From: Runella aurantiaca
GTDB taxonomy: Bacteria; Bacteroidota; Bacteroidia; Cytophagales; Spirosomataceae
Direction of reading: 5' to 3'
DNA length: 64,000 bases
NCBI RefSeq assembly: GCF_003339505.1
Contig: NZ_QPIW01000008.1
Span: 176,705 to 240,704, forward strand
Shown: positions 1 through 8,940 of the stretch, in pieces
Numbering within the stretch: the stretch's first letter is position 1
How the letters are laid out: each line of letters begins with the position of its first letter
Program-made: the position numbers and the translations under genes
Notes under the pieces: generated by a model
What the model was told of the DNA's origin: nothing
What the model saw: only the letters and a program-made list of their open reading frames with translations
Databases searched by the model: none

Positions 1-1700
1 GAACTTCCATTGTCGGCACCGCTGAAAGAACCAGACACATACTTCACTTGCCCTGTCATAAAATTGGAGGCATCGCCTGTTTTGGCAAAGTTGTGTAATG
101 TGCCATGATTGGCACTTGTACTGGCATCTTGCACTTGGGTGATCAGCGAGTTATTGCCATGCGGTACACCATTGCTAAAATTATAGGCTGCTTGCAGGGC
201 AGTGGTATTAGGGTTTTTGCAAAACATCTCGGCTTGAATAGTAGCTTGAGATTTGTTTGAACTCCAGATGCGTACTTCGTCAATATCACCTCTAAAATAG
301 TTTTGACCATTACCACGTCTGCCAATCTGCAAAGGGGTTGTATTGATAGTGGTATTTGTGATAGTATTGGTAATACTGCCATTAAACACCCCATCAATGT
401 AAAGCGTTAAGGTATTCGTAGTATTCGTTTTTACAAAGGCTACATGATGCCATTTCCCATCATTGACAGCAGTGGTAGAAACGATAGTTGGGAAATGGGT
501 ACCATCCCATATTCCTACCAAAATTTTGCCACGTTTATTCACATCGGCTTGCGTAGTGTTCAAATACCTGGCTACAAAAGGGTAATTATTGTTAGCACCA
601 GCATCAAGCCCTGCCCATTTGCTGAGAATATCGTTTTCGTCAGCATTAATAGCAGAACTGGGTTGGGTAGCATCGGGTTTTATCCAACAAGTTACCGTAA
701 AGCTGGCATAATTGCCCGTATTATTGCCTGCATTACTCGGTATTGATACATAATCATTATCGCCATCGAAATTGAGAGCAACATTTTGGGGGCTGTTGTC
801 ACCAGCCATAATATTGAATAAGGCTATCTTAGCCGCAGGACTTGGGGTAGATTGAAATTGGGCTACAACCGAAATTAGGTATTCGTTCTCGTTGCCATTC
901 ACATTAAAGCCTACGAATGTACCAGAAATATTGGCTGTTTGTGTAAATATATTTCCCAAATTAGTAGTGGCAGTTACGTTGATAATATTACTGCTTGAAC
1001 TTGTAGCATCTGTTATATAAGCATAAACCTTGCAGGCAAATTTTCGGACATTATTGCCTTTTAATTCAATATTGATATTGGCATTGGTGTTGGTGGTAGA
1101 GATAACCCCAGCTGAATTTATAATTGCACCGCCATTGGTAGTGATTACATAAGTAAAATCGTTTTGAGGCGAAGGCCCTGAATGCACATAAGGCGTAGGT
1201 TGTAAGCCAGCGGGAAATGTATATTGCGAAAAGGAATAGCCGCCGATTCCATAAAAAGCATTTTCAGCGGCGTTGTCAAAAACATCTACACCAATGTTTA
1301 ATTTCCCTCTGATTTCGGGTGCATTCAAAGATTGAGTCTCTAACACTACGAATGCGTTACCTGATAAAATAGCCGTGGAATGGGCATCTGAGAATGGCCC
1401 AATCGTGGTTGTAGTAGGACTTGTAAGTACATTTTTGCAACCTATAAAAATACCAATTTCATTAACAGCTCCTACGCCAATACACCCATTAAACACATTA
1501 CTTGACAAGCCCGAATAGGTAATGGTAAAGCTCAATACTTTAGCAACATCATCATAAGTGCCTATTAAAGTACCCGTACCGGTAGAGTTATTAGCAGGCA
1601 CCATATTCGCCCCATTTAAAGTAGCCCTAACGCTCAATATTCTGGCTGATGCCGACAATATACTTAGGGAGAAAAGTAGGAAAAGGAAAGGTTTCTTCAT
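1..1700 (-). CDS. secreted CHRD + LamG-domain protein, 3' end outside window
   Basis: An uninterrupted reading frame runs on the minus strand from an ATG at 1700 to the window edge (566 codons seen, no stop). The start is supported by a clear signal peptide (MKKPFLFLLFSLSILSASA). Residues about 25-130 resemble a CHRD domain (ATLNGANMVPANN...GTGTLIGTYDD...LSFTITYSGLSS), a beta-sheet domain common in secreted bacterial proteins. From about residue 305, 'ALNFDGDNDYVSIPS', 'FTVTCWIKPD', 'KWHHVAFVK', 'LYIDGVFNG' and 'GDIDEVRIWS' are the conserved strands of a LamG/concanavalin-like lectin domain. Such Bacteroidota proteins usually end in a type IX secretion sorting domain, but that end is not visible. 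Role: probably a cell-surface adhesin or glycan-binding protein (inference). Confidence 0.85.
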   Translation of the reverse strand, partial: MKKPFLFLLFSLSILSASARILSVRATLNGANMVPANNSTGTGTLIGTYDDVAKVLSFTITYSGLSSNVFNGCIGVGAVNEIGIFIGCKNVLTSPTTTTIGPFSDAHSTAILSGNAFVVLETQSLNAPEIRGKLNIGVDVFDNAAENAFYGIGGYSFSQYTFPAGLQPTPYVHSGPSPQNDFTYVITTNGGAIINSAGVISTTNTNANINIELKGNNVRKFACKVYAYITDATSSSSNIINVTATTNLGNIFTQTANISGTFVGFNVNGNENEYLISVVAQFQSTPSPAAKIALFNIMAGDNSPQNVALNFDGDNDYVSIPSNAGNNTGNYASFTVTCWIKPDATQPSSAINADENDILSKWAGLDAGANNNYPFVARYLNTTQADVNKRGKILVGIWDGTHFPTIVSTTAVNDGKWHHVAFVKTNTTNTLTLYIDGVFNGSITNTITNTTINTTPLQIGRRGNGQNYFRGDIDEVRIWSSNKSQATIQAEMFCKNPNTTALQAAYNFSNGVPHGNNSLITQVQDASTSANHGTLHNFAKTGDASNFMTGQVKYVSGSFSGADNGS

Positions 1701-1708
1701 GGGTTAAA

Positions 1709-1735
1709 AGCCCCCTAACCCCCAAAGGGGGAATT
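1709..1735. repeat. C-run/G-run palindromic intergenic repeat
   Basis: A CCCCCTAACCCCC-AAA-GGGGG block, with the CCCCC/GGGGG stem at 1719-1723 and 1727-1731, lies directly upstream of the LamG gene start and downstream of the fibre-like gene. Sequences of this type recur in intergenic spaces of many Bacteroidota genomes (general knowledge). It may act as a weak terminator for the gene ending at 1814, but no T-run follows on the minus strand. Confidence 0.5.
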
Positions 1736-1813
1736 AAGGAATTTATTGGTTTATTTATGCAGTTTAGCGAATTGAAGTTTAAAATGTACTTTTGGGATTT
1801 GGAATGAGTCGTT

Positions 1814-2743
1814 TCACTGCTTTATTACCAACACATTAATATTTGTACCACCCGTTATAGTGCCATTGTCTTCCCGTCTGATTTCCCAATCAGAGCCAGT
1901 CCATTGGGCATAATAACTAGTACTCGTTCCTCCAGCAATACCTGTGGCACGGGTAACAAATATCAAATCGGTTTGGGCATTTGCCGATGTGGTGGGTATA
2001 GGCATAGAAAACACATTGGTATTTGCCTCTAACCGAAGTGCCGCAGGGCTACTGCCCGATACTTTTATACCACCTTCTACGTGCAGGGCATTGTCGACTG
2101 ATGCAATATGCAATTTTGCATCAGTCGGACTCATCGTTCCGATGCCTACGTTGCCATTGCCCTGTATCCGCATGAGTTCGTTGGAGTTACTGGCACTTGC
2201 ACCTGCATAAAATACATGAGCCTCCGCAGTATTAGGTATTTGGTAACGAATGCCTCCACCCACGCCAAACCCCGTAAACTCATGGTCGTTGTCGGCTTGT
2301 TCGACCATCACAATTTTACGGTTCGAAATGGAATTTTCAAATTGCAAAGGAGCGTTGGGCGTAAGATTACCAATGGCAAGAAAGCCTTTGGAGGATAATC
2401 TCATGGCCCGTTGAAATATGTTTGTATTAGGTTTTGTGATATCGAAAGATATGCCAGTAGCTCTTGATGTTGCGGTAAAGTTTTCTTCTGCAGCAATAAT
2501 AATCCTTGCGTTGGGTATATTTGGCGTAGCTCCTGCTTCTCCTCTTGCATGAATAAAGAACAAAACTCTTCCGCTCGTGACGGGTAATTCTCCATTGTTT
2601 GCACGGTAAGCACTGATACCAACATCGCCCACTCCTGTACTTTGAAGACTCAAAATACTTGGAGATACCGTAATACTCTGCCCAAAAGTCATAAAAGTGA
2701 CTGAAGATAGAATAAGAAGGTAGGAAATAGTCGTTTTTTTCAT
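1814..2743 (-). CDS. secreted tail-fibre-like repeat protein
   Basis: A 309-aa protein with a signal peptide (MKKTTISYLLILSSVTFMTFGQS). The middle carries 'NGNVGIGTMSPTDAKLHIAS' followed by 'ALHVEGGIKVSGSS', the hallmark of phage-tail-fibre-like / trimeric-stalk repeats widespread in secreted Bacteroidota proteins. The C-terminus is a short beta-rich tail without a recognisable S74 autoprotease or type IX sorting domain. It lies 113 bp upstream of the LamG gene in the same direction, so the two may be co-transcribed. A surface or appendage protein is the likely role; no enzymatic motif is seen. Confidence 0.7.
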   Translation of the reverse strand: MKKTTISYLLILSSVTFMTFGQSITVSPSILSLQSTGVGDVGISAYRANNGELPVTSGRVLFFIHARGEAGATPNIPNARIIIAAEENFTATSRATGISFDITKPNTNIFQRAMRLSSKGFLAIGNLTPNAPLQFENSISNRKIVMVEQADNDHEFTGFGVGGGIRYQIPNTAEAHVFYAGASASNSNELMRIQGNGNVGIGTMSPTDAKLHIASVDNALHVEGGIKVSGSSPAALRLEANTNVFSMPIPTTSANAQTDLIFVTRATGIAGGTSTSYYAQWTGSDWEIRREDNGTITGGTNINVLVIKQ

Positions 2744-2824
2744 GGAGATTGATTGTTTAAAAATTTGGTATTTGATTTACATATTTTCTTTGTGAGGATT
2801 AATAGATGAATCATGGGAAAACGT

Positions 2825-4285
2825 CTATTTTTTTAGGACGCTATCCAACAATTTAACAATCTGAACATAACTTAGTTTTTTAGCCATTAGGTGTTTGTTT
2901 TCATCTAATAAGAAAAAAGTAGGGTAATACCATACATTGTAGTTTTGCAAAACCAAGTTTCGGCTTAAACCTGCTGAGTTATCGTTGAGGTCAATCGAAT
3001 TAAATACATTGTTCCAGGTTTGTAATTGGGACTTATTTATATAATTTCTCCATTCGCCCTTAAACTCCTGGTCGCTTACACAAACTGAAAATATTTTTAT
3101 GCCATTTTGCTTCCAATTTGCCTGATAAATTGAATCTAATTTGGGTAAAGTTTCTAAGCAGTGATGGCAGGTTATATCCCAAAAACTTAGTATGGTATAT
3201 TTAGCCTTAGTATTTAGTAATGAGATTTCGTTATCTGTAATGCTCGGCAAAAGGATTTCTGTTGCTTTTTTTCCTTTACTGATCGACATGTAAAACAACG
3301 CTTTTTCGGTGTAAAACTCACGGCTTCTGTCATTTAGCCAGTCATATTTATTATCCGATATGTAATTTTGAAATAAAAATATATAGACAGATTCATCCCA
3401 TTTATAATAATGGCTAATACTGCCATTCAATAGTTTAGAAAGCAGCCATTCGGTCATGGTTTTATCAATAACCGCTTTATTAAGCATTTTTTTTAAAGTA
3501 ACAATCACACTATCGGCATTCAAATCCATGTACTCTAAAAAGTAAGTATCTACTTTTGATTCAAAAAAAGGCGTATAAATTAATCTACCATCGGACAAAT
3601 CAACATTGTCCAAAAAGTGATTGGATAGATATTTTAATGTTTTTAACGAATCAGCCTTATTGCTTGGTTTTTGCAGGTCTTTGGGTAGCTCAACGTCTTT
3701 TAAAGTCAATAGTAATTTGCTTAAAAAACTTGTCTTATTGTTGGCAATTATCTCATTTCGTTTGTCTTGTATTTTTTTATCAATATTTTTTAATTCTTTA
3801 ATCAATTCGCTGGAATCTTTGCTGTAATTTGGGTCGGATAGTTTAAGTCGAAGTGATTCAATAAGAAACGATTGCTCAGAAATATAGCCTTTATAGTAGT
3901 TGTACAAATTATTTTCTGAGCTATTCTTAAATTCTGTAACTACATAGTTTGGATTACTATCATTGATAATCATTTCAAAGTGTTGTTCTTTATCAATCAA
4001 GAAATCTAAATTTTCCTGAAGCGGTTGATACCCTATAAAATAAATACCGGCTGCCAGTTTTGTCTCGCCATAAAATATAGCTTCACTATTTTCATTTGTT
4101 GATAAAGTATCTAAAAACTCAACATTATTGCCCTTATAGCGACCAAAATAAATTTTTGTAGGCTGTTTGGATACTATTTTGATCTTAATTTGATAGCCAT
4201 CAACTGAAAATTTGGCATCTGCCCCCTTGGCAAAATGTAAAAAACTACACACAAAAAATGACGAGAGTAAAAATACTAATTTCAT
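2825..4285 (-). CDS. periplasmic thioredoxin-fold (TlpA-like) protein
   Basis: I choose the ATG at 4285 because it begins a signal peptide (MKLVFLLSSFFVCSFLHFAKG); an in-frame start at 4336 would add 17 polar residues and run into the terminator hairpin at 4327-4378. About 486 aa remain. The N-terminal ~110 residues resemble the DUF4369-type beta domain of Bacteroidota TlpA proteins. The middle is helical, with acidic/lysine-rich segments. The C-terminal ~130 residues are a thioredoxin fold: 'LSFWDITCHHCLETLP' contains the redox CxxC (C373-HH-C376) and 'NVWYYPTFFLLDE' supplies the cis-proline loop. Likely a periplasmic disulfide reductase or oxidoreductase anchored by neighbouring proteins; the substrate is unknown. 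Confidence 0.8.
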   Translation of the reverse strand: MKLVFLLSSFFVCSFLHFAKGADAKFSVDGYQIKIKIVSKQPTKIYFGRYKGNNVEFLDTLSTNENSEAIFYGETKLAAGIYFIGYQPLQENLDFLIDKEQHFEMIINDSNPNYVVTEFKNSSENNLYNYYKGYISEQSFLIESLRLKLSDPNYSKDSSELIKELKNIDKKIQDKRNEIIANNKTSFLSKLLLTLKDVELPKDLQKPSNKADSLKTLKYLSNHFLDNVDLSDGRLIYTPFFESKVDTYFLEYMDLNADSVIVTLKKMLNKAVIDKTMTEWLLSKLLNGSISHYYKWDESVYIFLFQNYISDNKYDWLNDRSREFYTEKALFYMSISKGKKATEILLPSITDNEISLLNTKAKYTILSFWDITCHHCLETLPKLDSIYQANWKQNGIKIFSVCVSDQEFKGEWRNYINKSQLQTWNNVFNSIDLNDNSAGLSRNLVLQNYNVWYYPTFFLLDENKHLMAKKLSYVQIVKLLDSVLKK

Positions 4286-4326
4286 AGATTGATTGAATGA
4301 AGTGATTGATTGTAGTAATTCGTGGT

Positions 4327-4378
4327 AAAAAAGCAAGGGCTAAGAAACGGTTTCCCGATCCATAGCCCTTGCTTTTTT
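4327..4378. terminator. strong bidirectional terminator
   Basis: A perfect 16-bp inverted repeat, AAAAAAGCAAGGGCTA (4327-4342) and its complement ending in TTTTTT (4363-4378), has a 20-nt loop. It immediately follows the stop of the minus-strand gene ending at 4381. On the minus strand the U-tract comes from the A-run, so it should end that transcript and insulate the thioredoxin-fold gene. Confidence 0.8.
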
Positions 4379-4380
4379 GC

Positions 4381-6261
4381 TTATTTATACGATTGTGATA
4401 ATTTGGGAAAAGCAACTACGTCTTGGCAAATTGGCTTGGCAAAAGCAGCTATTAAACCCGTTACACCGGTAATATCAATAATAGAAGCTACTGCCATCGT
4501 TACTTGGGCTATTTGCCAGTTATTGGCTTCTGCCACTTCTTTTATTTGAATAGTAGCCCAATATTCTTTTAAGTACCTTGCCGTTTTGGGAGTGAAATTG
4601 TCATCCATTTCTTTATTGATGGCAATACTTGTTTGCTCTATAAAATTATCGGCAAACGCTTTTCTATAATCCGTCAAGGCGGTGTAGCTGGCCTTCGTCA
4701 CCTTGAATGTGGTGATAGATTGAGATAACTTAGTGCCGGTTCTTGCCTGATATATTCTCCTAACCACAGAAGCTCCTTTTTCCAAATTTGAAGGTTTTAC
4801 ATTTTGTAACAGATTGACTGCTTTCATAAATGCTTCACCAATTTTTGCCTTAGCCAATATTCCCGCAGCCTTGGCAGTTACTAAATATCCGGAACCACCA
4901 GCAGCTACTGAAGTACCTGCTTTGGCTGATGTAACTCCTACTCTAACCAATTCTGTGCCTCCTTTTTCTAATAAAGTTGCTGCTTGTGCACCACCAGGTC
5001 CAGTTAAAACCAAAATGGCAATATTTGCGGCAACTGTGGCAACAGAAAGCACTTGCTCAAAAGCAGCAAAGCCACAATCTGTTGCAGTTTTTGAACAGGC
5101 AGCCGCACAATCAACCCAATTTGGGTCGCAATCTTGCCAACAAACAGGACCCACTCCATGAAATCCAGGACGGCATTTGGGATAACATAAACCGGCAGGA
5201 CCACCGGTTTCATCTCTAACAAGCCCCGGGGGACATTCTAAAATAGTACCGGCTCCTCTGGTATAGGTTTTCTTCGTACACGAAACGCCAATATCTGTAC
5301 CAAAATCCGGGGGACATTGAGGTGAGCATATACAACATCCGACAGCCACAAAACCTTGTTGACATTTTGGATACCACATGGCACCGTTTTTTTCACATCC
5401 GAGAGTAGGGTTTTCACTTTTACATTTTTCTTCGTTCCATGCAGCATATCCTGATCCTCTACCATAAGCAGCTGGTTTAGCACAAAATGCACCGTCATCA
5501 CGAAAACCACTGGGACATGTTTGCCAACATACCGGACCTACTCCTTTATACCCTTTTTGGGGTAATGGATAACATAAGGCCCCGTCTTTTTCAGTGCCGG
5601 GGGGGCATGCACTTGCTATTTCCCCTGCGCCTCTACCATAACTTTGTCTCCAACAAAACGGCAATTTTTCAGAGATAACTTTTACTTTTAACCAATTCAT
5701 TATTTTCGTAATGTCCGCTTGGGGCATATCCGGAATATCTTCATAAATAGTATCTTCAAGTGCAACTGCCTGAAGATTGGGCTCTTCAATATTTTTACTT
5801 GCGGTCGAATTATCTTCTTTAATAGCCCACTGCGCACTCCACCAGCCGGGGTCACCTAAAGCACCCAATTCGAGCGGGCCGTTCTGATTGTGCAGATACG
5901 TGCCTTTCCAACGGTTAACAATCTGAAAATGACCGTCCACGGCCGTCATTGTCCATTGAGCACTCCACCAGCCCGGTTGAATGGCTCCAGCTTCGAGCAG
6001 GTCGTTTTGATTGTGCAGATACGCGCCAGTCGTCGTGTTTTTGAGGCGGACGAAATCGCCTTCCCCCGTCTTTTCAATGAGCCATGTATCGGTGGCCGTA
6101 GCCGTGCTTACGGGCTTGCCGTTGGCAATGCCTATGGTTTCATTTTTCCACCGGTTGACCAGTTTGACGGGCTGCGCCTGAGCCAGTGAAACGGTGAAAA
6201 GTACCAACCACAGTGAGCGCAAACTCAATAAGCCGTTAGAATAAAGTGTTCTGTTTTTCAT
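4381..6261 (-). CDS. secreted ricin-repeat / cysteine-rich-repeat protein
   Basis: A 626-aa protein with a signal peptide (MKNRTLYSNGLLSLRSLWLVLFTVSLAQA). Residues ~30-150 hold two ricin-type beta-trefoil repeats with typical 'YLHNQN' and 'WWSAQW' motifs, implying carbohydrate binding. Residues ~195-395 are a cysteine-rich array in which 'YGRGAG', 'CPPG', 'CYP', 'GVGPVCWQ' and 'GCCICSPQCPP' recur in register, with the cysteines spaced for disulfides. This motif grammar is one I associate mainly with proteins of protists, algae and oomycetes. Residues ~400-480 are hydrophobic and Ala/Gly-rich (VATVAANIAILVLTGPGG), followed by a helical tail. The order lectin, Cys-rich, hydrophobic helices resembles secreted toxins, but no toxin family is recognised. 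It has its own terminator at 4327-4378. Confidence 0.7.
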   Translation of the reverse strand: MKNRTLYSNGLLSLRSLWLVLFTVSLAQAQPVKLVNRWKNETIGIANGKPVSTATATDTWLIEKTGEGDFVRLKNTTTGAYLHNQNDLLEAGAIQPGWWSAQWTMTAVDGHFQIVNRWKGTYLHNQNGPLELGALGDPGWWSAQWAIKEDNSTASKNIEEPNLQAVALEDTIYEDIPDMPQADITKIMNWLKVKVISEKLPFCWRQSYGRGAGEIASACPPGTEKDGALCYPLPQKGYKGVGPVCWQTCPSGFRDDGAFCAKPAAYGRGSGYAAWNEEKCKSENPTLGCEKNGAMWYPKCQQGFVAVGCCICSPQCPPDFGTDIGVSCTKKTYTRGAGTILECPPGLVRDETGGPAGLCYPKCRPGFHGVGPVCWQDCDPNWVDCAAACSKTATDCGFAAFEQVLSVATVAANIAILVLTGPGGAQAATLLEKGGTELVRVGVTSAKAGTSVAAGGSGYLVTAKAAGILAKAKIGEAFMKAVNLLQNVKPSNLEKGASVVRRIYQARTGTKLSQSITTFKVTKASYTALTDYRKAFADNFIEQTSIAINKEMDDNFTPKTARYLKEYWATIQIKEVAEANNWQIAQVTMAVASIIDITGVTGLIAAFAKPICQDVVAFPKLSQSYK

Positions 6262-6438
6262 TGTTTTGAGAAGTTAAAAGGTAAATGACTCGAAAGAGAG
6301 GCAAAGACATTAACCAAGGCAATGGCCAAAACTTTAAAAGTGCGACCGAAAAGAGAAGCGAGATTGAAAAGATAGTTCATTTGATAAGATAATAAAGTGG
6401 TTTAAGGTATTAAGTAAAAACCAAACGGGAAGATTTCC

Positions 6439-6489
6439 TTTGCAAAATCAGGTTTGCAAAGGATTTATTTTTGCAAAAGATTTTGCAAA
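6439..6489. promoter_or_regulatory. cluster of four TTTGCAAA palindromes
   Basis: The 8-bp palindrome TTTGCAAA occurs at 6439-6446, 6453-6460, 6470-6477 and 6482-6489. The first two lie inside a perfect inverted repeat, CCTTTGCAAA (6437-6446) and TTTGCAAAGG (6453-6462). The cluster ends 40 bp before the chosen start codon at 6530 and is followed by TATATTTA, which resembles the Bacteroidota -7 element (TAnnTTTG) imperfectly. Candidate multi-site operator; the binding protein is unknown. Confidence 0.45.
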
Positions 6490-6529
6490 GGGTATATTTA
6501 TTGCGCTTTTCCCTATTACTCATTCGTTT

Positions 6530-8038
6530 ATGCTGCTTAAAGACAAAATTTATTTGCACGAGCTTCGCGAACAATTCCTGCAACAGATTGTAAATGAATG
6601 GCCTTCCAAATGGCAAAAAGAGTTTGATGAGTTCAGCAGTTTTGAGGCACTTAAAAGTAAAAATGCGTTTTTGGAAGCCCTGCTGGCCGATATTGAAGAT
6701 GTTTTGCACCAACAACTCAATGGAGAAACCAAAAATGAACTCTTCAGCAAAGATTTTCTGCGCCGCTTTGTTTTTGAATACGGCACCAAAGAAGTTCGTA
6801 TCCAAACCCGTTTTCGTAACGTCATTTCGGTATATCTGGGTTATACCGATTGGGATGATTTTCGGCAAAAAAACAACGACCTCGACCGTCAAAACATCCA
6901 CATCAACTACGTCAACATCGAAGAATCTTTATTTCCTGCCCTTCGTAAAATGCAGGCGATTCCGCTTTCGGATGAACCCTACACAACATTTCAGGCAGTA
7001 AAACCGAGGTTTACTGTTTCTCGATTTGTCTTTGGTTTTTTTTTGCTGATTGCTTTATCGGTTCTTTGTTATTTTAGTTTTGATTGGTGGCAAAGCCGAC
7101 CTTTTTCTTCCGAAGAGCTCAAAGAGGTCCAATTCAAAGTCATCAAAACGGTGGGGCAGTACCCACAGGCGGTACGAATTTTTTATGATGTGTCGAGCCT
7201 GCCGAGGGTGCAAAAAGTAGAGGTAGGACTGGGGGTAGGGCAAGTCTTTAATGCCCAAAAAGCAAAAGCCTTTTTTACTGATTCTGAGCAATTGGTTGAT
7301 ACCGTGGCGCAAACCTATTTTTATCCGGGCATTTATCAGCTTGTGCTTAAAGTCAATGGGCAGGCCATTAAAAAATATCACCACGTTGTTTATTCAAAAC
7401 CATCTGCTTGGTCTTCTTGGGGCTACGGGGTAGCTTACGAAAAAGCCTGGGCTACCAACATCAGCACCACCAAAGACTACATCAGCAACGGCGTGCTGCA
7501 CTTTGACCCGCAAGCTTTCCCCAACGAAATCAAAGGGGAGTTTGACTATCGCCAATCAATCCATGCCCTCACCCAAGATTTTGGGATTCCTTTTGACAGC
7601 CTGACCATCGAAGCCCGCCTCAAAAACCCCGAAAGCGAAGGTGGAGAAAGTTGTTATAACATGGAACTCAACGCATTCGATAAAAATTTCAATGCACTTG
7701 CCGTGAGGATTGTTCAGGAAGGCTGTACCGATTTTGCCCAATTGACTGTGGGTGCAAGTGTTTTTAGGCGGCAAACGCCGCACACAGGCAAAAACGTAGA
7801 CTTAGACCGGTTTGGAATCAATCACAATGAGTGGAATGTTTTGAAAATCAAAATATTAGAAAAAAGGTTTTGGGTTTTTGTCAATGACAAAGAAGCCTAC
7901 CAAGGCTATTTTAAGACCAAAGATTCCAGTGCCGAGTTGGTAGATTTGCGGTTTTCATTCAAAGGTGCGGGTTCAATAGATTGGGTCAAAGTATCCAACT
8001 CTTATACGGGAAAAGTAGTGTATCAAACCGATTTTTGA
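6530..8038 (+). CDS. single-pass membrane protein with extracytoplasmic lectin-like domain
   Basis: An in-frame start exists at 6440, but I prefer the ATG at 6530 because the extra 30 codons are formed by the TTTGCAAA palindromes and encode nothing conserved-looking. The resulting ~502-aa protein has a charged, helical cytoplasmic N-terminus (1-160), one membrane segment (about 165-184, FVFGFFLLIALSVLCYFSF), and an outer part. In the outer part a PKD-like beta region is followed by a concanavalin/LamG-like domain ('LTIEARLKNPES', 'WNVLKIKILEKRFWVFVNDKEAYQG', 'GSIDWVKVSNS'). This architecture occurs in Bacteroidota proteins of unknown function. It sits alone between genes of opposite direction. 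Confidence 0.65.
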   Translation: MLLKDKIYLHELREQFLQQIVNEWPSKWQKEFDEFSSFEALKSKNAFLEALLADIEDVLHQQLNGETKNELFSKDFLRRFVFEYGTKEVRIQTRFRNVISVYLGYTDWDDFRQKNNDLDRQNIHINYVNIEESLFPALRKMQAIPLSDEPYTTFQAVKPRFTVSRFVFGFFLLIALSVLCYFSFDWWQSRPFSSEELKEVQFKVIKTVGQYPQAVRIFYDVSSLPRVQKVEVGLGVGQVFNAQKAKAFFTDSEQLVDTVAQTYFYPGIYQLVLKVNGQAIKKYHHVVYSKPSAWSSWGYGVAYEKAWATNISTTKDYISNGVLHFDPQAFPNEIKGEFDYRQSIHALTQDFGIPFDSLTIEARLKNPESEGGESCYNMELNAFDKNFNALAVRIVQEGCTDFAQLTVGASVFRRQTPHTGKNVDLDRFGINHNEWNVLKIKILEKRFWVFVNDKEAYQGYFKTKDSSAELVDLRFSFKGAGSIDWVKVSNSYTGKVVYQTDF

Positions 8039-8119
8039 AGCAAAAGATATTTTGTACTGTTTTTCGGCCACAATGAAGTAGGCCAGTATTTGTGAACGTA
8101 GGCAAGAGCTAAATAGTGG

Positions 8120-8821
8120 TTAATCTTCAAAACTGTACAGATACGGTGCCTTATGGGCTTTGCCCAAATATTGCTTTTCGTGGCGTTTTAAAATTTCCAG
8201 ACTGAGCATTTTTCGTTGAAATGTAGTCCGACGGATTTTTTCTCCCAAAATGGCTTCGTACACTTTTTGCAGGTCGTTCATGGTAAATCGGGCGGGCAAT
8301 AAATTTATACCTACCAATTTACGGTCTAGGTTGTCGCGCAGGGTTTGCAAGGCTTTGGCTACGATGTCGGCGTGGTCGAATATGAGCGGTGGCAGCGCAT
8401 CAATGTCGTACCACTCGCACGAATCCGATAGGGCGTCGGGCTGGGGAACTACCTCTTTATAATTGATTAGAGCATAGTAGGCCACTGAAATGAATCGGTC
8501 GAGCAGCCATTCGTATTTCTCCAAAGAATAGTTGCTAGATTCCAAAATCGTTTGCATGATTTCGGGTTTATAGCGAGCAGTATCGCCGAACGTATAAAAC
8601 TGCTCCAAATAAATATTGTCCAGCCCCGTGCGCTCTTTCAATCCTCTCCGGACGGCGTCGTTCAGGTTTTCGTTTCGTTGGACAAAGCCGCCTGGCAACG
8701 CAAAGAACCCAGTATTATGGTACTCCATGATTAAGATTTTCAGCGAGCCTCCCGAAAAACCAAACACCACCGAGTCGAAGGCAATATTCGTTAAAAAGTC
8801 TTTTTGGTTCACCAATTTCAA
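8120..8821 (-). CDS. Nudix-fold transcriptional regulator (NrtR/AraR-like)
   Basis: The 233-aa protein joins an N-terminal Nudix domain (1-150) to a C-terminal winged helix (about 160-225, 'FTMNDLQKVYEAILGEKIRRTTFQRKML'). The Nudix box (G45 to L67) keeps G45, E51, R59 and E63 but has Gly for the REU glutamate (G60) and Arg for the last glutamate (R64). Two metal-binding acids are therefore missing and hydrolysis is unlikely. This matches NrtR-type and Bacteroides AraR-type regulators, in which the fold senses a nucleotide or sugar. The start is TTG at 8821; an in-frame TAA two codons upstream excludes longer forms. It is divergent from the esterase at 8941 with a 119-bp shared spacer holding a candidate operator. 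Confidence 0.8.
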   Translation of the reverse strand: MKLVNQKDFLTNIAFDSVVFGFSGGSLKILIMEYHNTGFFALPGGFVQRNENLNDAVRRGLKERTGLDNIYLEQFYTFGDTARYKPEIMQTILESSNYSLEKYEWLLDRFISVAYYALINYKEVVPQPDALSDSCEWYDIDALPPLIFDHADIVAKALQTLRDNLDRKLVGINLLPARFTMNDLQKVYEAILGEKIRRTTFQRKMLSLEILKRHEKQYLGKAHKAPYLYSFED

Positions 8822-8896
8822 TGGTTAAGTTCAATTTTTTGTGGCAATCTACCAATTTTTTCAAAATTAAATAGGGAATTTTCAAAAAGTGAATTA

Positions 8897-8921
8897 TTAT
8901 TGTCACAAATTGAGACAATAA
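8897..8921. promoter_or_regulatory. candidate operator of the Nudix regulator
   Basis: Perfect 8-bp inverted repeat TTATTGTC (8897-8904) / GACAATAA (8914-8921) separated by 9 nt, ending 19 bp before the esterase start at 8941 and lying inside the divergent spacer. The position fits repression of the plus-strand genes by the adjacent regulator. A single half-site of the same word (TTATTGTCTCA) occurs at 58272-58282. Confidence 0.5.
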
Positions 8922-8940
8922 ATAAAATTAACCCAAAAAA

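Noticed and set aside
143..397. Small minus-strand ORF
   Set aside because: It is out of frame with the LamG-domain gene that spans 1-1700; the latter has a signal peptide and domain motifs.
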